Below are positions 57,192 to 64,000 of a stretch of DNA of 64,000 nt, piece by piece (positions within the stretch are counted from its first letter, which is position 1; the number at the start of each line of letters is the position of its first letter). The position numbers were made by a program, and so were the translations under genes. Origin of the DNA: JAJKIV01 sp036741775 (GTDB taxonomy: Bacteria; Gemmatimonadota; Gemmatimonadetes; Gemmatimonadales; Gemmatimonadaceae); NCBI GenBank assembly GCA_036741775.1, contig DAINRQ010000005.1, forward strand, positions 1 through 64,000. The letters run 5' to 3'. The notes below the pieces were generated by a model. The model saw only the letters and a program-made list of their open reading frames with translations, was not told where the DNA came from and ran no database searches.

Positions 57192-57429
57192 GATGGCCAG
57201 TGAATGAGTGTGTGCGTCGGGCAGGCTTGGTGGCGCGTGGGAGGCGCTCTTTCGGGAGCCGGAATCCAAGTAGTGAGGAGCCAGTAGTGAGTCGGCCAGT
57301 CATCCAGTCAACGACTGATGTACTGGCTACGCTCGACGAGGTACTCACTACTTGGATTCCCTTCCCGAAAGAGGGCGGTCCCCCCCGCAGCGGGCGGTCG
57401 CCAAGCCCAAGACTCATTCACTGGCCATC
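57192..57429. repeat. MITE-like element with 18-bp terminal inverted repeats
   Basis: gatggccagtgaatgagt at 57192-57209 is exactly inverted at 57412-57429. Inner arms also pair (ggaatccaagtagtgag against ctcactacttggattcc; agccagtag against tactggct). The 238-bp unit would fold into a nested hairpin and has no coding frame. It sits between prfC and the kinase-barrel gene and shows the form of a miniature inverted-repeat element. Confidence 0.75.
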
Positions 57430-57449
57430 GTGGCCGGATGCGAGATCGA

Positions 57450-57516
57450 GGGGTCAGAGTCCTAACCCATCGTTTCCACGCGACGCGTGGAAACGATGGG
57501 TTAGGACTCTGACCCC
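57450..57516. repeat. Perfect 33-bp palindrome (REP-like, possible bidirectional terminator)
   Basis: Arms 57450-57482 and 57484-57516 are perfect reverse complements with one base between. They begin GGGGTCAGAGTCCTAACCC, as in copies 2 and 3 of the dispersed repeat and like 6932-7009. The palindrome separates two convergent genes, prfC and the barrel gene, and could stop transcription from either side, though U-tracts are lacking. Confidence 0.85.
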
Positions 57517-57533
57517 CAACGGACCAAACGAAC

Positions 57534-60119
57534 TCAGAACCGAAGCCCGGTGCCGAGGAGGACCCGTTTCTCCTTCGAGTTCGTGAGTGTGATGCTGGCG
57601 CCCGTCCCCTGGTCGAGGATACCGAACCAGAGCCCGCCGCCCACCACGTTGTGCCAGCCACCAGGTGAATCGCCGTCCACCCACACGCGCCCCGTATCGT
57701 AGAAGCCGAGGAGGCCGACATCGATCGGGAGGATGATCCGCGCCGTCCCCAGCGGCACTCGGAGCTCGGACGTGCCGTAGACCGACGCGTCACCGGCGTA
57801 ACGTTGCGCGTCTATCCCGCGGATCGTGCCCCGTCCACCGATGAACGCCATCTCGTGGAACGGGAAGTCGCCGAACACCCGGCGGCCGCCGCCGCGGAAC
57901 GCGAGGACCGGGTTCTTCGGCAGCGGCAGCTCCACGAACGCGGTCGCGAACCCACCCACCGTCGAGAACGCGCTCTCCACGTCCCAGACCCCCGGGAACG
58001 TGCTGCCAACGACGTCCACGAGGAAGCCGCGCGTAGCGTACGCCTCGGTATCGCGTGTGTCGTAGCGTAGGCCGAGCCGGACACCCGCCTGACCGAAGTT
58101 CCCGAAACCGTACGGGCGCTCTTCGGCGATGAACCGGCCGGCCACGCTATCCGTCGACGAATACTGGATGACCGGGCCTAACGTGATGTCGCTTTCCCGG
58201 CGGCCGAGCGCGAATGCCACCGTGGGGTGGAACATCCACTGCCGCTGCCGGACCTCGAAGAAGTCCTCGGGATCACCTTCCGTATCGTTCCCGAATCCGT
58301 GGAAGTTGATGACCTCGAAGTCGGACATTCGCGCCGTCCCCATGTAGTGGAGGCGCGAGCTCTCGAGGCGGCGGTCGCCAGTGAGCACCACGCGGTAGCC
58401 ACCGACGCTCGTCGAATAGGCCGCGGTGAGCTCGAGCTCCGACGCGTACGGATACTTCCGGAAGCCGTAGCGCGTCCACTTCATCCCGACCTGCGGCACG
58501 ATCCCCAGGCCGCTGCCTCCTGCAAGCTCCGCCGTGGGCCTGAACCGGCTACCATAGTCTCGGCCCGGCGGCTCGTACGCGCCGGTGTCCTTCACCCACG
58601 GGCGGCGATCGAAGAGCGTATCGCGAAGCGAATCTGGCCCGTACGAGATCCCCATGGTACGCCCGACATCATAGAGACGAGCGAGCCGCGCGCCACTCGA
58701 CGAGTCGGCGAGCTGGTTCGTGCCGTTCCCGCCAATGACGCGCACGCGAACACCGCCGGGCGCATTCCCGCGAACGACCGCGACGTCATCGCCGTCATGC
58801 AGGTACAGTCGCACTTCAGCGGTCTCGCGGGCGTCGAATCGTCGCCGGAAGTAGGGCGGCTCGTTGCCCGTCTGGAGCGCCACGTCGACGAGCCCGTTGT
58901 CCATATACGTGATGGTGGCCCGATCGGTCGCGTCCGTCGCGTGCACGTCCACCAGGCGCGCGAGCGTGCGGTAGAACTGTGTCGCGATCGCAGGGAGCCC
59001 GTCGCGGCGCTGCTTGATCTTCGCGGCGAACGCCGGCGCCGTGTGTCGCCACTCGGCTGGGACCTGTCGCACCGCCGAGTCGATCACGGCGTCGGTAATG
59101 CGTCTGACGAGTGCGTTCGCGACGGAATCCCAGACTGGCTTCTCGAGACCAGCGAGCAGCCTGTTGTCGACCTCACGCGAGTTTCCGGACAACGATTTGA
59201 TGCTCGGATACCGCCCCTCGAACTTCACGAGATTCGGCGCGAACCGCGACGCGATGCGTGCGAGAAGCCCGTCGTAGTGATGGAATGCGTGATCGCGATC
59301 GCGCGGGATGGGCACCCAGCGGACCGGCGCGTTGCCAGTCCCGAAACGAGCCCACTTCCAGTTGCCGTGGTGTCGATCGACGTCGGCGATCACGAAGTCG
59401 GTGAGTCGCGCGGCGAGGAAGGCCCGGTCGTCGACGCGGTGGCGGGACGTGCTGTCGAGCAGCGGGATCAGGTCCTCGCTGTCGATGACATCGACCGCGC
59501 CAGCGAAGCCGGGCGCGTCGTCGGGCTTCGTGGGGTACTCCTCGACGGTGCCGAGCTGTCGGATGAACTCCTCGCGGAACTCGCCGAGTACCGTGTCGTT
59601 CGGCATGGCCGTGAGGGATGGCGTCACGTGCAGCACGCCGGCGGCGTCCACGATGGGTGCCGCGACGAGCCCCGCGCCCGGATACATGGCGCTCACCTGA
59701 TCGCGGAAGACCTTCTCGACGAACGAGCCCCGATACCGGTCGGGCGGGTTCACGTTCTCCTTGTTCATCAGGCGGAACACGTACTCCGACCCGTCGAGCG
59801 CACCCAATCGCAGGTTCTTGGTCTGTTTGCCTCCGCCCTCCTTGAGCGGGATGAGACCGCCGGCGTACGAGCGTATCGGCAGGACCGGAACGCGGACGGG
59901 CTTCGTCCACAGGTCGCGGTACGTGTTGCCGAGGAAGATTCGCTGGAACGAGCTGGCATCGTAATGCGTGCCGGCAGCGAGCGTGACGCTGTCCTTGGCG
60001 ACGATCGGCGGCGGCGCGGGCTGCGTTGCGGGCTGCGCCGCCAGGCCTCGAGGCGACATCGCCGCCACGATCGCGGCGGCGCAGAGCCCGACGACGGAGA
60101 AGGGGTGAGTATTGAACAT
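57534..60119 (-). CDS. Omp85/D15 outer-membrane barrel with an N-terminal kinase-like domain
   Basis: The 861-residue product has a signal peptide (SVVGLCAAAIVAAMSPRGLAAQ). Residues about 45-300 read as a HipA/CotH/PI3K-like kinase fold: Gly-rich loop GGGKQTK (95-101), Lys120 in YVFRLMNK, catalytic-like D248-R-H-H-G-N253 in DFVIADVDRHHGN, and a metal-like DRD at 274-276 (WVPIPRDRDHAF). A connector follows. The C-terminal third is a D15 surface-antigen barrel (GGRGTIRGID, LRYDTRDTEAYATRGFLVDV) ending in GTGLRF. The fusion is unusual. It is coupled to the upstream lipoprotein gene by TGATG. Confidence 0.75.
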   Translation of the reverse strand: MFNTHPFSVVGLCAAAIVAAMSPRGLAAQPATQPAPPPIVAKDSVTLAAGTHYDASSFQRIFLGNTYRDLWTKPVRVPVLPIRSYAGGLIPLKEGGGKQTKNLRLGALDGSEYVFRLMNKENVNPPDRYRGSFVEKVFRDQVSAMYPGAGLVAAPIVDAAGVLHVTPSLTAMPNDTVLGEFREEFIRQLGTVEEYPTKPDDAPGFAGAVDVIDSEDLIPLLDSTSRHRVDDRAFLAARLTDFVIADVDRHHGNWKWARFGTGNAPVRWVPIPRDRDHAFHHYDGLLARIASRFAPNLVKFEGRYPSIKSLSGNSREVDNRLLAGLEKPVWDSVANALVRRITDAVIDSAVRQVPAEWRHTAPAFAAKIKQRRDGLPAIATQFYRTLARLVDVHATDATDRATITYMDNGLVDVALQTGNEPPYFRRRFDARETAEVRLYLHDGDDVAVVRGNAPGGVRVRVIGGNGTNQLADSSSGARLARLYDVGRTMGISYGPDSLRDTLFDRRPWVKDTGAYEPPGRDYGSRFRPTAELAGGSGLGIVPQVGMKWTRYGFRKYPYASELELTAAYSTSVGGYRVVLTGDRRLESSRLHYMGTARMSDFEVINFHGFGNDTEGDPEDFFEVRQRQWMFHPTVAFALGRRESDITLGPVIQYSSTDSVAGRFIAEERPYGFGNFGQAGVRLGLRYDTRDTEAYATRGFLVDVVGSTFPGVWDVESAFSTVGGFATAFVELPLPKNPVLAFRGGGRRVFGDFPFHEMAFIGGRGTIRGIDAQRYAGDASVYGTSELRVPLGTARIILPIDVGLLGFYDTGRVWVDGDSPGGWHNVVGGGLWFGILDQGTGASITLTNSKEKRVLLGTGLRF

Positions 60120-61018
60120 CAGCGTGGCCACGTGTAAAGCGTGATGGCTGCCGGCCGTTTCCCCGCCTCGTCGCCGATGATCAGGATGCCGTCTTTCGTG
60201 ATGGCGATGGACTCGGGTTGGTCGTGCTGGCCGGCGAGCTTCCGGGCGGAAAGGACCTCTCCGGCCGGGGTGATCTCCACGAGTGCTCCCTCGATGGAGG
60301 CGACAATGACGTAGTTGCCGGTGTGCGGATCGACGGTGATCTCCGCGGGGTGGAACTCCTTCTCGTCGATCGCGGGAAGGATCGCTGTGAGCGGAACCGT
60401 GAGCCGCGAGAGCCGCTGGCCGCCACCGTCGAGCCTCCACCGGTAAATCACCATGGAGTCCTTCAGGGCTTCCGTCTCGACTTCCTTGCACGCGAGCAGC
60501 AGCGAGTTGATGCGCGGATCGTACGCGAGTCCTTCGAACTCGCAGTCCGTCCCGAGACGCGTGTCGTAGGTGATGTAGTCGACGCGCGTGCCGTTCGCCC
60601 CCTCGCGGAACTCGTACAGGACGCCTTTATCGGTGGTCATGAAGATGACGCCGTTCGCGACCGTGATCCCTTCGAGGTCTGCGCGAACCGTCGGCTTGCC
60701 GACGACGAACTGCTTGACGATCACCCCGCGCCGGTAATCGATCTCGGAGACCTGCGCACGCTCGTCGCCGTGTGCGAGGAGCCGGCCGTCAGGCGTAAGG
60801 GCGATGCCGGAGATCTCGTCGAGCTCGCGGGGGAGAACCCACCGTGCGATGGCGCTATCGGTCCGGCCTAACGCCTGCTCGATCCGCACCTGCCGCTGCG
60901 CGAGCTTGGCGGTGTCGATGCGCTCCGCGTTCGCATCCGTGGGCCGGCACCCGCTGCCCCCCACGGCCAGCGTCACCCACGCCACGACGGCGGCGGCAGC
61001 GACGCGTCGGCGTGTCAT
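60119..61018 (-). CDS. SdiA-regulated-like beta-propeller lipoprotein
   Basis: The 299-residue product has a signal peptide ending in VGGSGC (Cys24, likely lipidated). The mature propeller (ELDEISGIALTPDGRLLAHGDERAQVSEID, DLEGITVANGVIFMTTDKGVLYE, EFEGLAYDPRINSLLLACKE, QPESIAITKDGILIIGDEAG) fits the SdiA-regulated family (PF06977) and is phytase-like in form. Coupled on both sides (ATGA upstream, TGATG downstream), it should act together with the barrel protein at the outer membrane. Confidence 0.75.
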   Translation of the reverse strand: MTRRRVAAAAVVAWVTLAVGGSGCRPTDANAERIDTAKLAQRQVRIEQALGRTDSAIARWVLPRELDEISGIALTPDGRLLAHGDERAQVSEIDYRRGVIVKQFVVGKPTVRADLEGITVANGVIFMTTDKGVLYEFREGANGTRVDYITYDTRLGTDCEFEGLAYDPRINSLLLACKEVETEALKDSMVIYRWRLDGGGQRLSRLTVPLTAILPAIDEKEFHPAEITVDPHTGNYVIVASIEGALVEITPAGEVLSARKLAGQHDQPESIAITKDGILIIGDEAGKRPAAITLYTWPR

Positions 61019-62139
61019 GCGGGCACTCCGGTGACCTGCGCCTCCTCGGCTTCCTGCTCGAGGGCGTCGCTCAGCTCGAGGTCGCAGGCGAGCAGCTTGT
61101 CACCCGCCGCGGCGCGGAGCTCCATGATCAGGGCGTCGCCCGGCGTGGACTTGCGGAGCTTCACGAGGTAGCAGAGCTCCGCCGGCTTCCCCTCGGGCGT
61201 GGTGATCTCGTCGAGCTTCCACCGCTTCGTGAGCTTGGCGAGCGTCGCCTCGACGGCGGGCTGGATCGCATGCGGTTCTTCGGTCGTGACCGACACGAGC
61301 GCGTTGAAGCGTGGTTTCTTCTTCTTCGTGCCGACGATCTGCCTCACGCGGTTGAACCGATTCGCCAGGGCCTCGACTTTCTGTGGCGTGAGCGCGAGCA
61401 CGAGGTCGCGATCGTGAACGCCGCCGTGCCCGTTGCCGTTCCCGTTCGTCTCGGCGAGGAGCTTGAGCGGCTCCGCCCAATGCTGTGATGCTGCGGTCGG
61501 CGCGAGCGCATTGCGGCCGAAGTCGTACCGCCAGATGAAGAGCAGCACGACGTTGAAGATGATCGATGCGATCGCGCCGACGGTGATGACCTGGACGCCC
61601 GCGGCGAACCCCACGCCGATGGCGAGGAAGATGAACACCGTGTCGCGCGTATCGCGGAGGTTCGTGCGGAACCGCACCGCGGCCACGACGCCCGCGAGGC
61701 TGAACGCCAGGGCGAGGCTGTTCCGGACGATGAGGACGATGGCCGCGACGACGATCGGGAGGATGATGAGCGTCTCCACCACCGACTGGTTGTGCTGTCG
61801 CGTGCGTCGCGCGGACATGTACACCCACGTCACCGGCAGCATGAGGATCAGCGTGGCGACGAGGCTCAGCGCGGTCGTGATCGCGAGCTTGACGCTGGAC
61901 GGGAGCTCCGCTGGAGGCTCTTGGAGCTGACCGGCGGTGAGGCCGTCCTCGAGCACCATCGGTGCGCTCGTGAGCTCCTCGAGTCGTTCGCCGGAGAAGA
62001 GCTGCCTGGTGACGGGGAAGAAGTAGAGCAGGGCGGCGAAGACACCCCCAACGATGATGTAGTACGCGAGCAGTCGCCGGATGGGCCGGTCGGAGCCGAG
62101 AGTTACCGTGTCGATGGCCCGCTTGAATGACAGGTGCAT
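61015..62139 (-). CDS. DUF4956 membrane protein
   Basis: The product is 374 residues from ATG 62139, preferred over ATG 62166 because aaggcgg lies at good spacing. Four transmembrane segments occupy about 20-215 (LLAYYIIVGGVFAALLYFF, TALSLVATLILMLPVTWVYM, ETLIILPIVVAAIVLIV, AIGVGFAAGVQVITVGAIA). The conserved RFRTNLRDTRDTVFIFLA and a cytoplasmic C-terminal domain mark DUF4956. The family is often adjacent to VTC-type polyphosphate polymerases and CotH kinases. Here it heads an operon with a kinase-like barrel protein, which is consistent. Confidence 0.82.
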   Translation of the reverse strand: MHLSFKRAIDTVTLGSDRPIRRLLAYYIIVGGVFAALLYFFPVTRQLFSGERLEELTSAPMVLEDGLTAGQLQEPPAELPSSVKLAITTALSLVATLILMLPVTWVYMSARRTRQHNQSVVETLIILPIVVAAIVLIVRNSLALAFSLAGVVAAVRFRTNLRDTRDTVFIFLAIGVGFAAGVQVITVGAIASIIFNVVLLFIWRYDFGRNALAPTAASQHWAEPLKLLAETNGNGNGHGGVHDRDLVLALTPQKVEALANRFNRVRQIVGTKKKKPRFNALVSVTTEEPHAIQPAVEATLAKLTKRWKLDEITTPEGKPAELCYLVKLRKSTPGDALIMELRAAAGDKLLACDLELSDALEQEAEEAQVTGVPA

Positions 62140-62432
62140 AGAGTTCCGCCTTGCTCGTTCGGTCATTTCAACTGCTTCACTCCGCCGTCTACCAAGGCAA
62201 AGGGCAGGCCATGGCCCGGTCGTGCTGCCGTGTTAGGCAGAGGTTCCCGGACCATGCAACAAAACACGGCGGCGCAATGATTTACGACCGACGGCCGCGC
62301 GGTGCGACAAGTGTTTCTTTCGCATCCGGCGGGGTGCGACGGCAAAGGCACAGCGCGTTAGGCGGGCGGCCGGGCGCCGGGTGAGCGTGGCCCCGGTGAG
62401 GTACGTTGGGACGCCAACTTGACTGGGTGGGG

Positions 62433-62654
62433 ATGCCCGGGCTCGATTTGACACCCGTTCAGGGGCGCCCCACATTCGGCTATCCCGTCAACAGGGGGCG
62501 ACTCGTGTTGAAGCCCGGCGTCACCCAGGAACTTCGTTCGCGCGTCAACGCGCACATCGCGGCCGAAAATCGACAGCGGCGACTGATGATGAGTGGGGTC
62601 ATCGTCGCGATCGTCGCACTCTGCGCGTACTTCGTGTTGCGCTGGTTGACCTAG
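62433..62654 (+). CDS. Small membrane protein
   Basis: The product is 73 residues from ATG 62433 after gggtgggg (ATG 62406 gives a longer form). A short N-terminal segment (TPVQGRPTFGYPVNRGRLVLKPG) and a basic helix (TQELRSRVNAHIAAENRQRRL) lead to one C-terminal transmembrane segment (SGVIVAIVALCAYFVLRWL). The family is not recognised. Confidence 0.5.
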   Translation: MPGLDLTPVQGRPTFGYPVNRGRLVLKPGVTQELRSRVNAHIAAENRQRRLMMSGVIVAIVALCAYFVLRWLT

Positions 62655-62660
62655 CTGGCG

Positions 62661-63023
62661 TCAGTCCGTAATCGGCCCGCTTTCGATACCACTCTCGACG
62701 GCGCTGCGCCGCACGGCCGCCAGGAGCTCGATCAGGTACTTCTCCACCCACTCTGCGCCCTCGTACTCGGCGAGCGGCCGCGCACGCACGGCCGTTGCCC
62801 CCACATCGTGGTTGTGCCCTGTGAGCAGGCCTAGTGGGCCGCCGCCATTCCGGACGTGCGTGTTGAGTGCGTGAAGTGGATCGGGGTCAGTGGCCCACAC
62901 GAACTCCGTTCGGTCCGGAAAGCCCACGACGAGGGCTGCGCGGTCGTTCCCTGCTGCCGTCTCGTGCAGCTCGGCGACGAGGTCGGCGGTGGTCCGGCGA
63001 GTCGACGATGACGACCATGACAT
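62661..63023 (-). CDS. Small protein of unknown function
   Basis: The product is 120 residues from ATG 63023, behind gcggagg. An N-terminal Ser/Arg run is followed by DLVAELHETAAGNDRAALVVGFPDRTEFVWAT, HALNTHVRNGGGPLGLLTGHNHDVGATAV and YEGAEWVEKYLIELLAAVRR. The pattern suggests a small alpha/beta protein. The family is not recognised and there is no signal peptide. It converges on the small membrane protein. Confidence 0.5.
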   Translation of the reverse strand: MSWSSSSTRRTTADLVAELHETAAGNDRAALVVGFPDRTEFVWATDPDPLHALNTHVRNGGGPLGLLTGHNHDVGATAVRARPLAEYEGAEWVEKYLIELLAAVRRSAVESGIESGPITD

Positions 63024-63456
63024 GGCGTCCTCCGCGGATCGAGTGGTAAGGGAGCCAACGAACGGGGCGGCGCCGGTCCGCCCGCTTGCCCTTACCGAAC
63101 CATGTCTGGGTGCCGCACCGCCGGCGCGGAGGGGCACGCGGCCCGCGTGGGAGCCGTGCCCCACGTTAACCACGAAGCACGGACCTGGAAAGCCTGCGAC
63201 CGCTGTCCACCGTCACACGGCGGGCAGCGTCCGTCATCCCAGAATGACCGATTTGCAGCCATGCATCACGTCGTGCCTGACGATACATCGCGTCACGCGT
63301 CGAGGCTGCGTTCGTGAGGCACGACTTTGCCATGCTCCACGGATCGCTTCATGAGCCGCAGGTACATCGCCCAGCAGAACGAGGAAACGCGGTAATGCTC
63401 CGTGACGCGGCGGCAGAAGCGGTGCGCAAACCGTACCTGCGTCGCCCCATTCGTTT
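63024..63456. other. Gene-free stretch near the right edge
   Basis: The 433 bases show no reliable gene. A minus-strand open segment at about 63293-63450 (HRFCRRVTEHYRVSSFCWAM, YLRLMKRSVEHGK) has protein-like composition. It lacks a start of its own and recognised homology, and may be a fragment. Confidence 0.35.
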
Positions 63457-64000
63457 CTAGCGACCGCCGTCCGTCATCCGCGCCAGCTTCTCCCTTGCCT
63501 CGGTGACCATCGCGCGCAATGGCGGGTCGCTGTCCTTCCACAACTCGACGAAATGCCGGTAGTGGGCCGCCGCCTGCTCCCGTTCGCCCCTCGCCTCGTA
63601 AACCTGGGCCTGACGGAGGTGGCCCGGTGCCAGGTAAACCGGCTCGGCCGGTGATCCCTGGAATGCCGTTCGATACCACCGGAGGGCGTCGTCGTACCGC
63701 CGGAGCGACACGAGCGCCTCGGCCCGCAAGTAGCGAGCATGCTCCTGCCCGAACTCACGGACCGTCGCGAAAACCTTGTAATACGCCAGCTCCAGCGGTA
63801 CTTCGCCTTGCACCGGTTGGAGGAGTGCGAGCGCCTCGGCCGCCTTGCCGTTGCGGAGAGCGATGTCCGCGCGCGCGGTCAGCGCGAGGTCGCGTTTCAC
63901 GGGTCCCGCATTGTCCACTGTGGGGAGCGCCTCGAGCTCGTCGGCGTAGCGGGCGGCCGCCTGGTCATCCCCGAGCCGGGACGATAATACGCTCAGGAGA
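63457..64000 (-). CDS. C-terminal part of a TPR protein (runs off the window)
   Basis: The frame is open from 64000 (SVLSSRLGDDQAAARYADEL) to the TAG at 63459-63457. It encodes at least four TPRs (LALTARADIALRNGKAAEALALLQ, YLRAEALVSLRRYDDALRWYRTAF, LRQAQVYEARGEREQAAAHYRHFVEL). The ending (DSDPPLRAMVTEAREKLARM) is typical of TPR tails of kinase or SARP-like regulators. Its 5' end is outside the window, so a kinase N-terminus is possible. Confidence 0.7.
   Translation of the reverse strand, partial: LLSVLSSRLGDDQAAARYADELEALPTVDNAGPVKRDLALTARADIALRNGKAAEALALLQPVQGEVPLELAYYKVFATVREFGQEHARYLRAEALVSLRRYDDALRWYRTAFQGSPAEPVYLAPGHLRQAQVYEARGEREQAAAHYRHFVELWKDSDPPLRAMVTEAREKLARMTDGGR

Noticed and set aside
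63293..63679. Gene for a 128-residue protein
   Set aside because: Its first half is antisense to the TPR gene and Gly/Arg/Pro-rich; only about 50 residues at its end look protein-like and no family is recognised.

Overview
The window reads as a high-GC draft-genome or metagenome scaffold, most likely from Gemmatimonadota or a close relative. The assignment is inferred from gene families: ECF sigma factors paired with membrane Ser/Thr kinases carrying TolB-like, TPR or PD40 sensor regions, a duplicated ADOP-type permease, many Gram-negative signal peptides and lipoproteins, and Omp85 and porin barrels. A run of 100 N at 16953-17052 is flanked by a 55-bp duplicated contig end, and removing the duplicate restores one kinase gene.

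Layout. 656-9482 is a complete quinohemoprotein amine dehydrogenase operon (qhpG-A-D-C-B-F-E): three structural subunits, the radical-SAM crosslinking enzyme, the flavin monooxygenase, the peptide exporter and the leader protease. 9600-17838 holds a beta-propeller protein, an ECF sigma/kinase-TPR pair, a PRC-barrel protein and a second kinase with a PD40 propeller. 17994-26319 holds an ADOP permease behind a twin operator, a sigma factor with two small membrane proteins, a DUF1801 protein, a molybdenum hydroxylase remnant and an FG-GAP protein. 26490-34000 holds a subclass B3 metallo-beta-lactamase tail-to-tail with a PGM1-type ATP-grasp ligase, a UspA/PAS pair, a sigma factor followed by a beheaded kinase-TPR remnant, and a GlxA/isochorismatase pair.

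35234-40802 is a four-gene catabolic cluster (GcvT-like, two PYROXD2-like flavoproteins, a Rieske oxygenase) that looks like demethylation of an N-methylated compound. 41082-44034 holds an MscS channel and a porin. 44211-51336 is a formate dehydrogenase operon whose catalytic subunit reads through an in-frame UGA (selenocysteine 190) with a hairpin matching the SelB-binding SECIS. It continues with the Fe-S subunit, an NrfD-type quinone anchor, FdhE, two lipoproteins and an unknown.

51337-57533 is rich in intergenic repeats around an Mrr-like protein, an orphan sigma factor, a winged-helix protein and release factor 3. 57534-62139 (minus) is a translationally coupled operon of a DUF4956 membrane protein, an SdiA-regulated-like propeller lipoprotein and an outer-membrane protein in which a HipA/PI3K-type kinase-like domain is fused to an Omp85 barrel. 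I regard this last operon as the best candidate for an undescribed system.

Genome-scale signal: the word GTTAGGC/GCCTAAC occurs about 38 times by eye, mostly inside genes and about equally on both strands, far above what this base composition predicts. Palindromes sharing GGGGTCAGA suggest a REP-like family. No tRNA, rRNA, CRISPR array or transposase gene was seen. Counts and alignments were made by eye.
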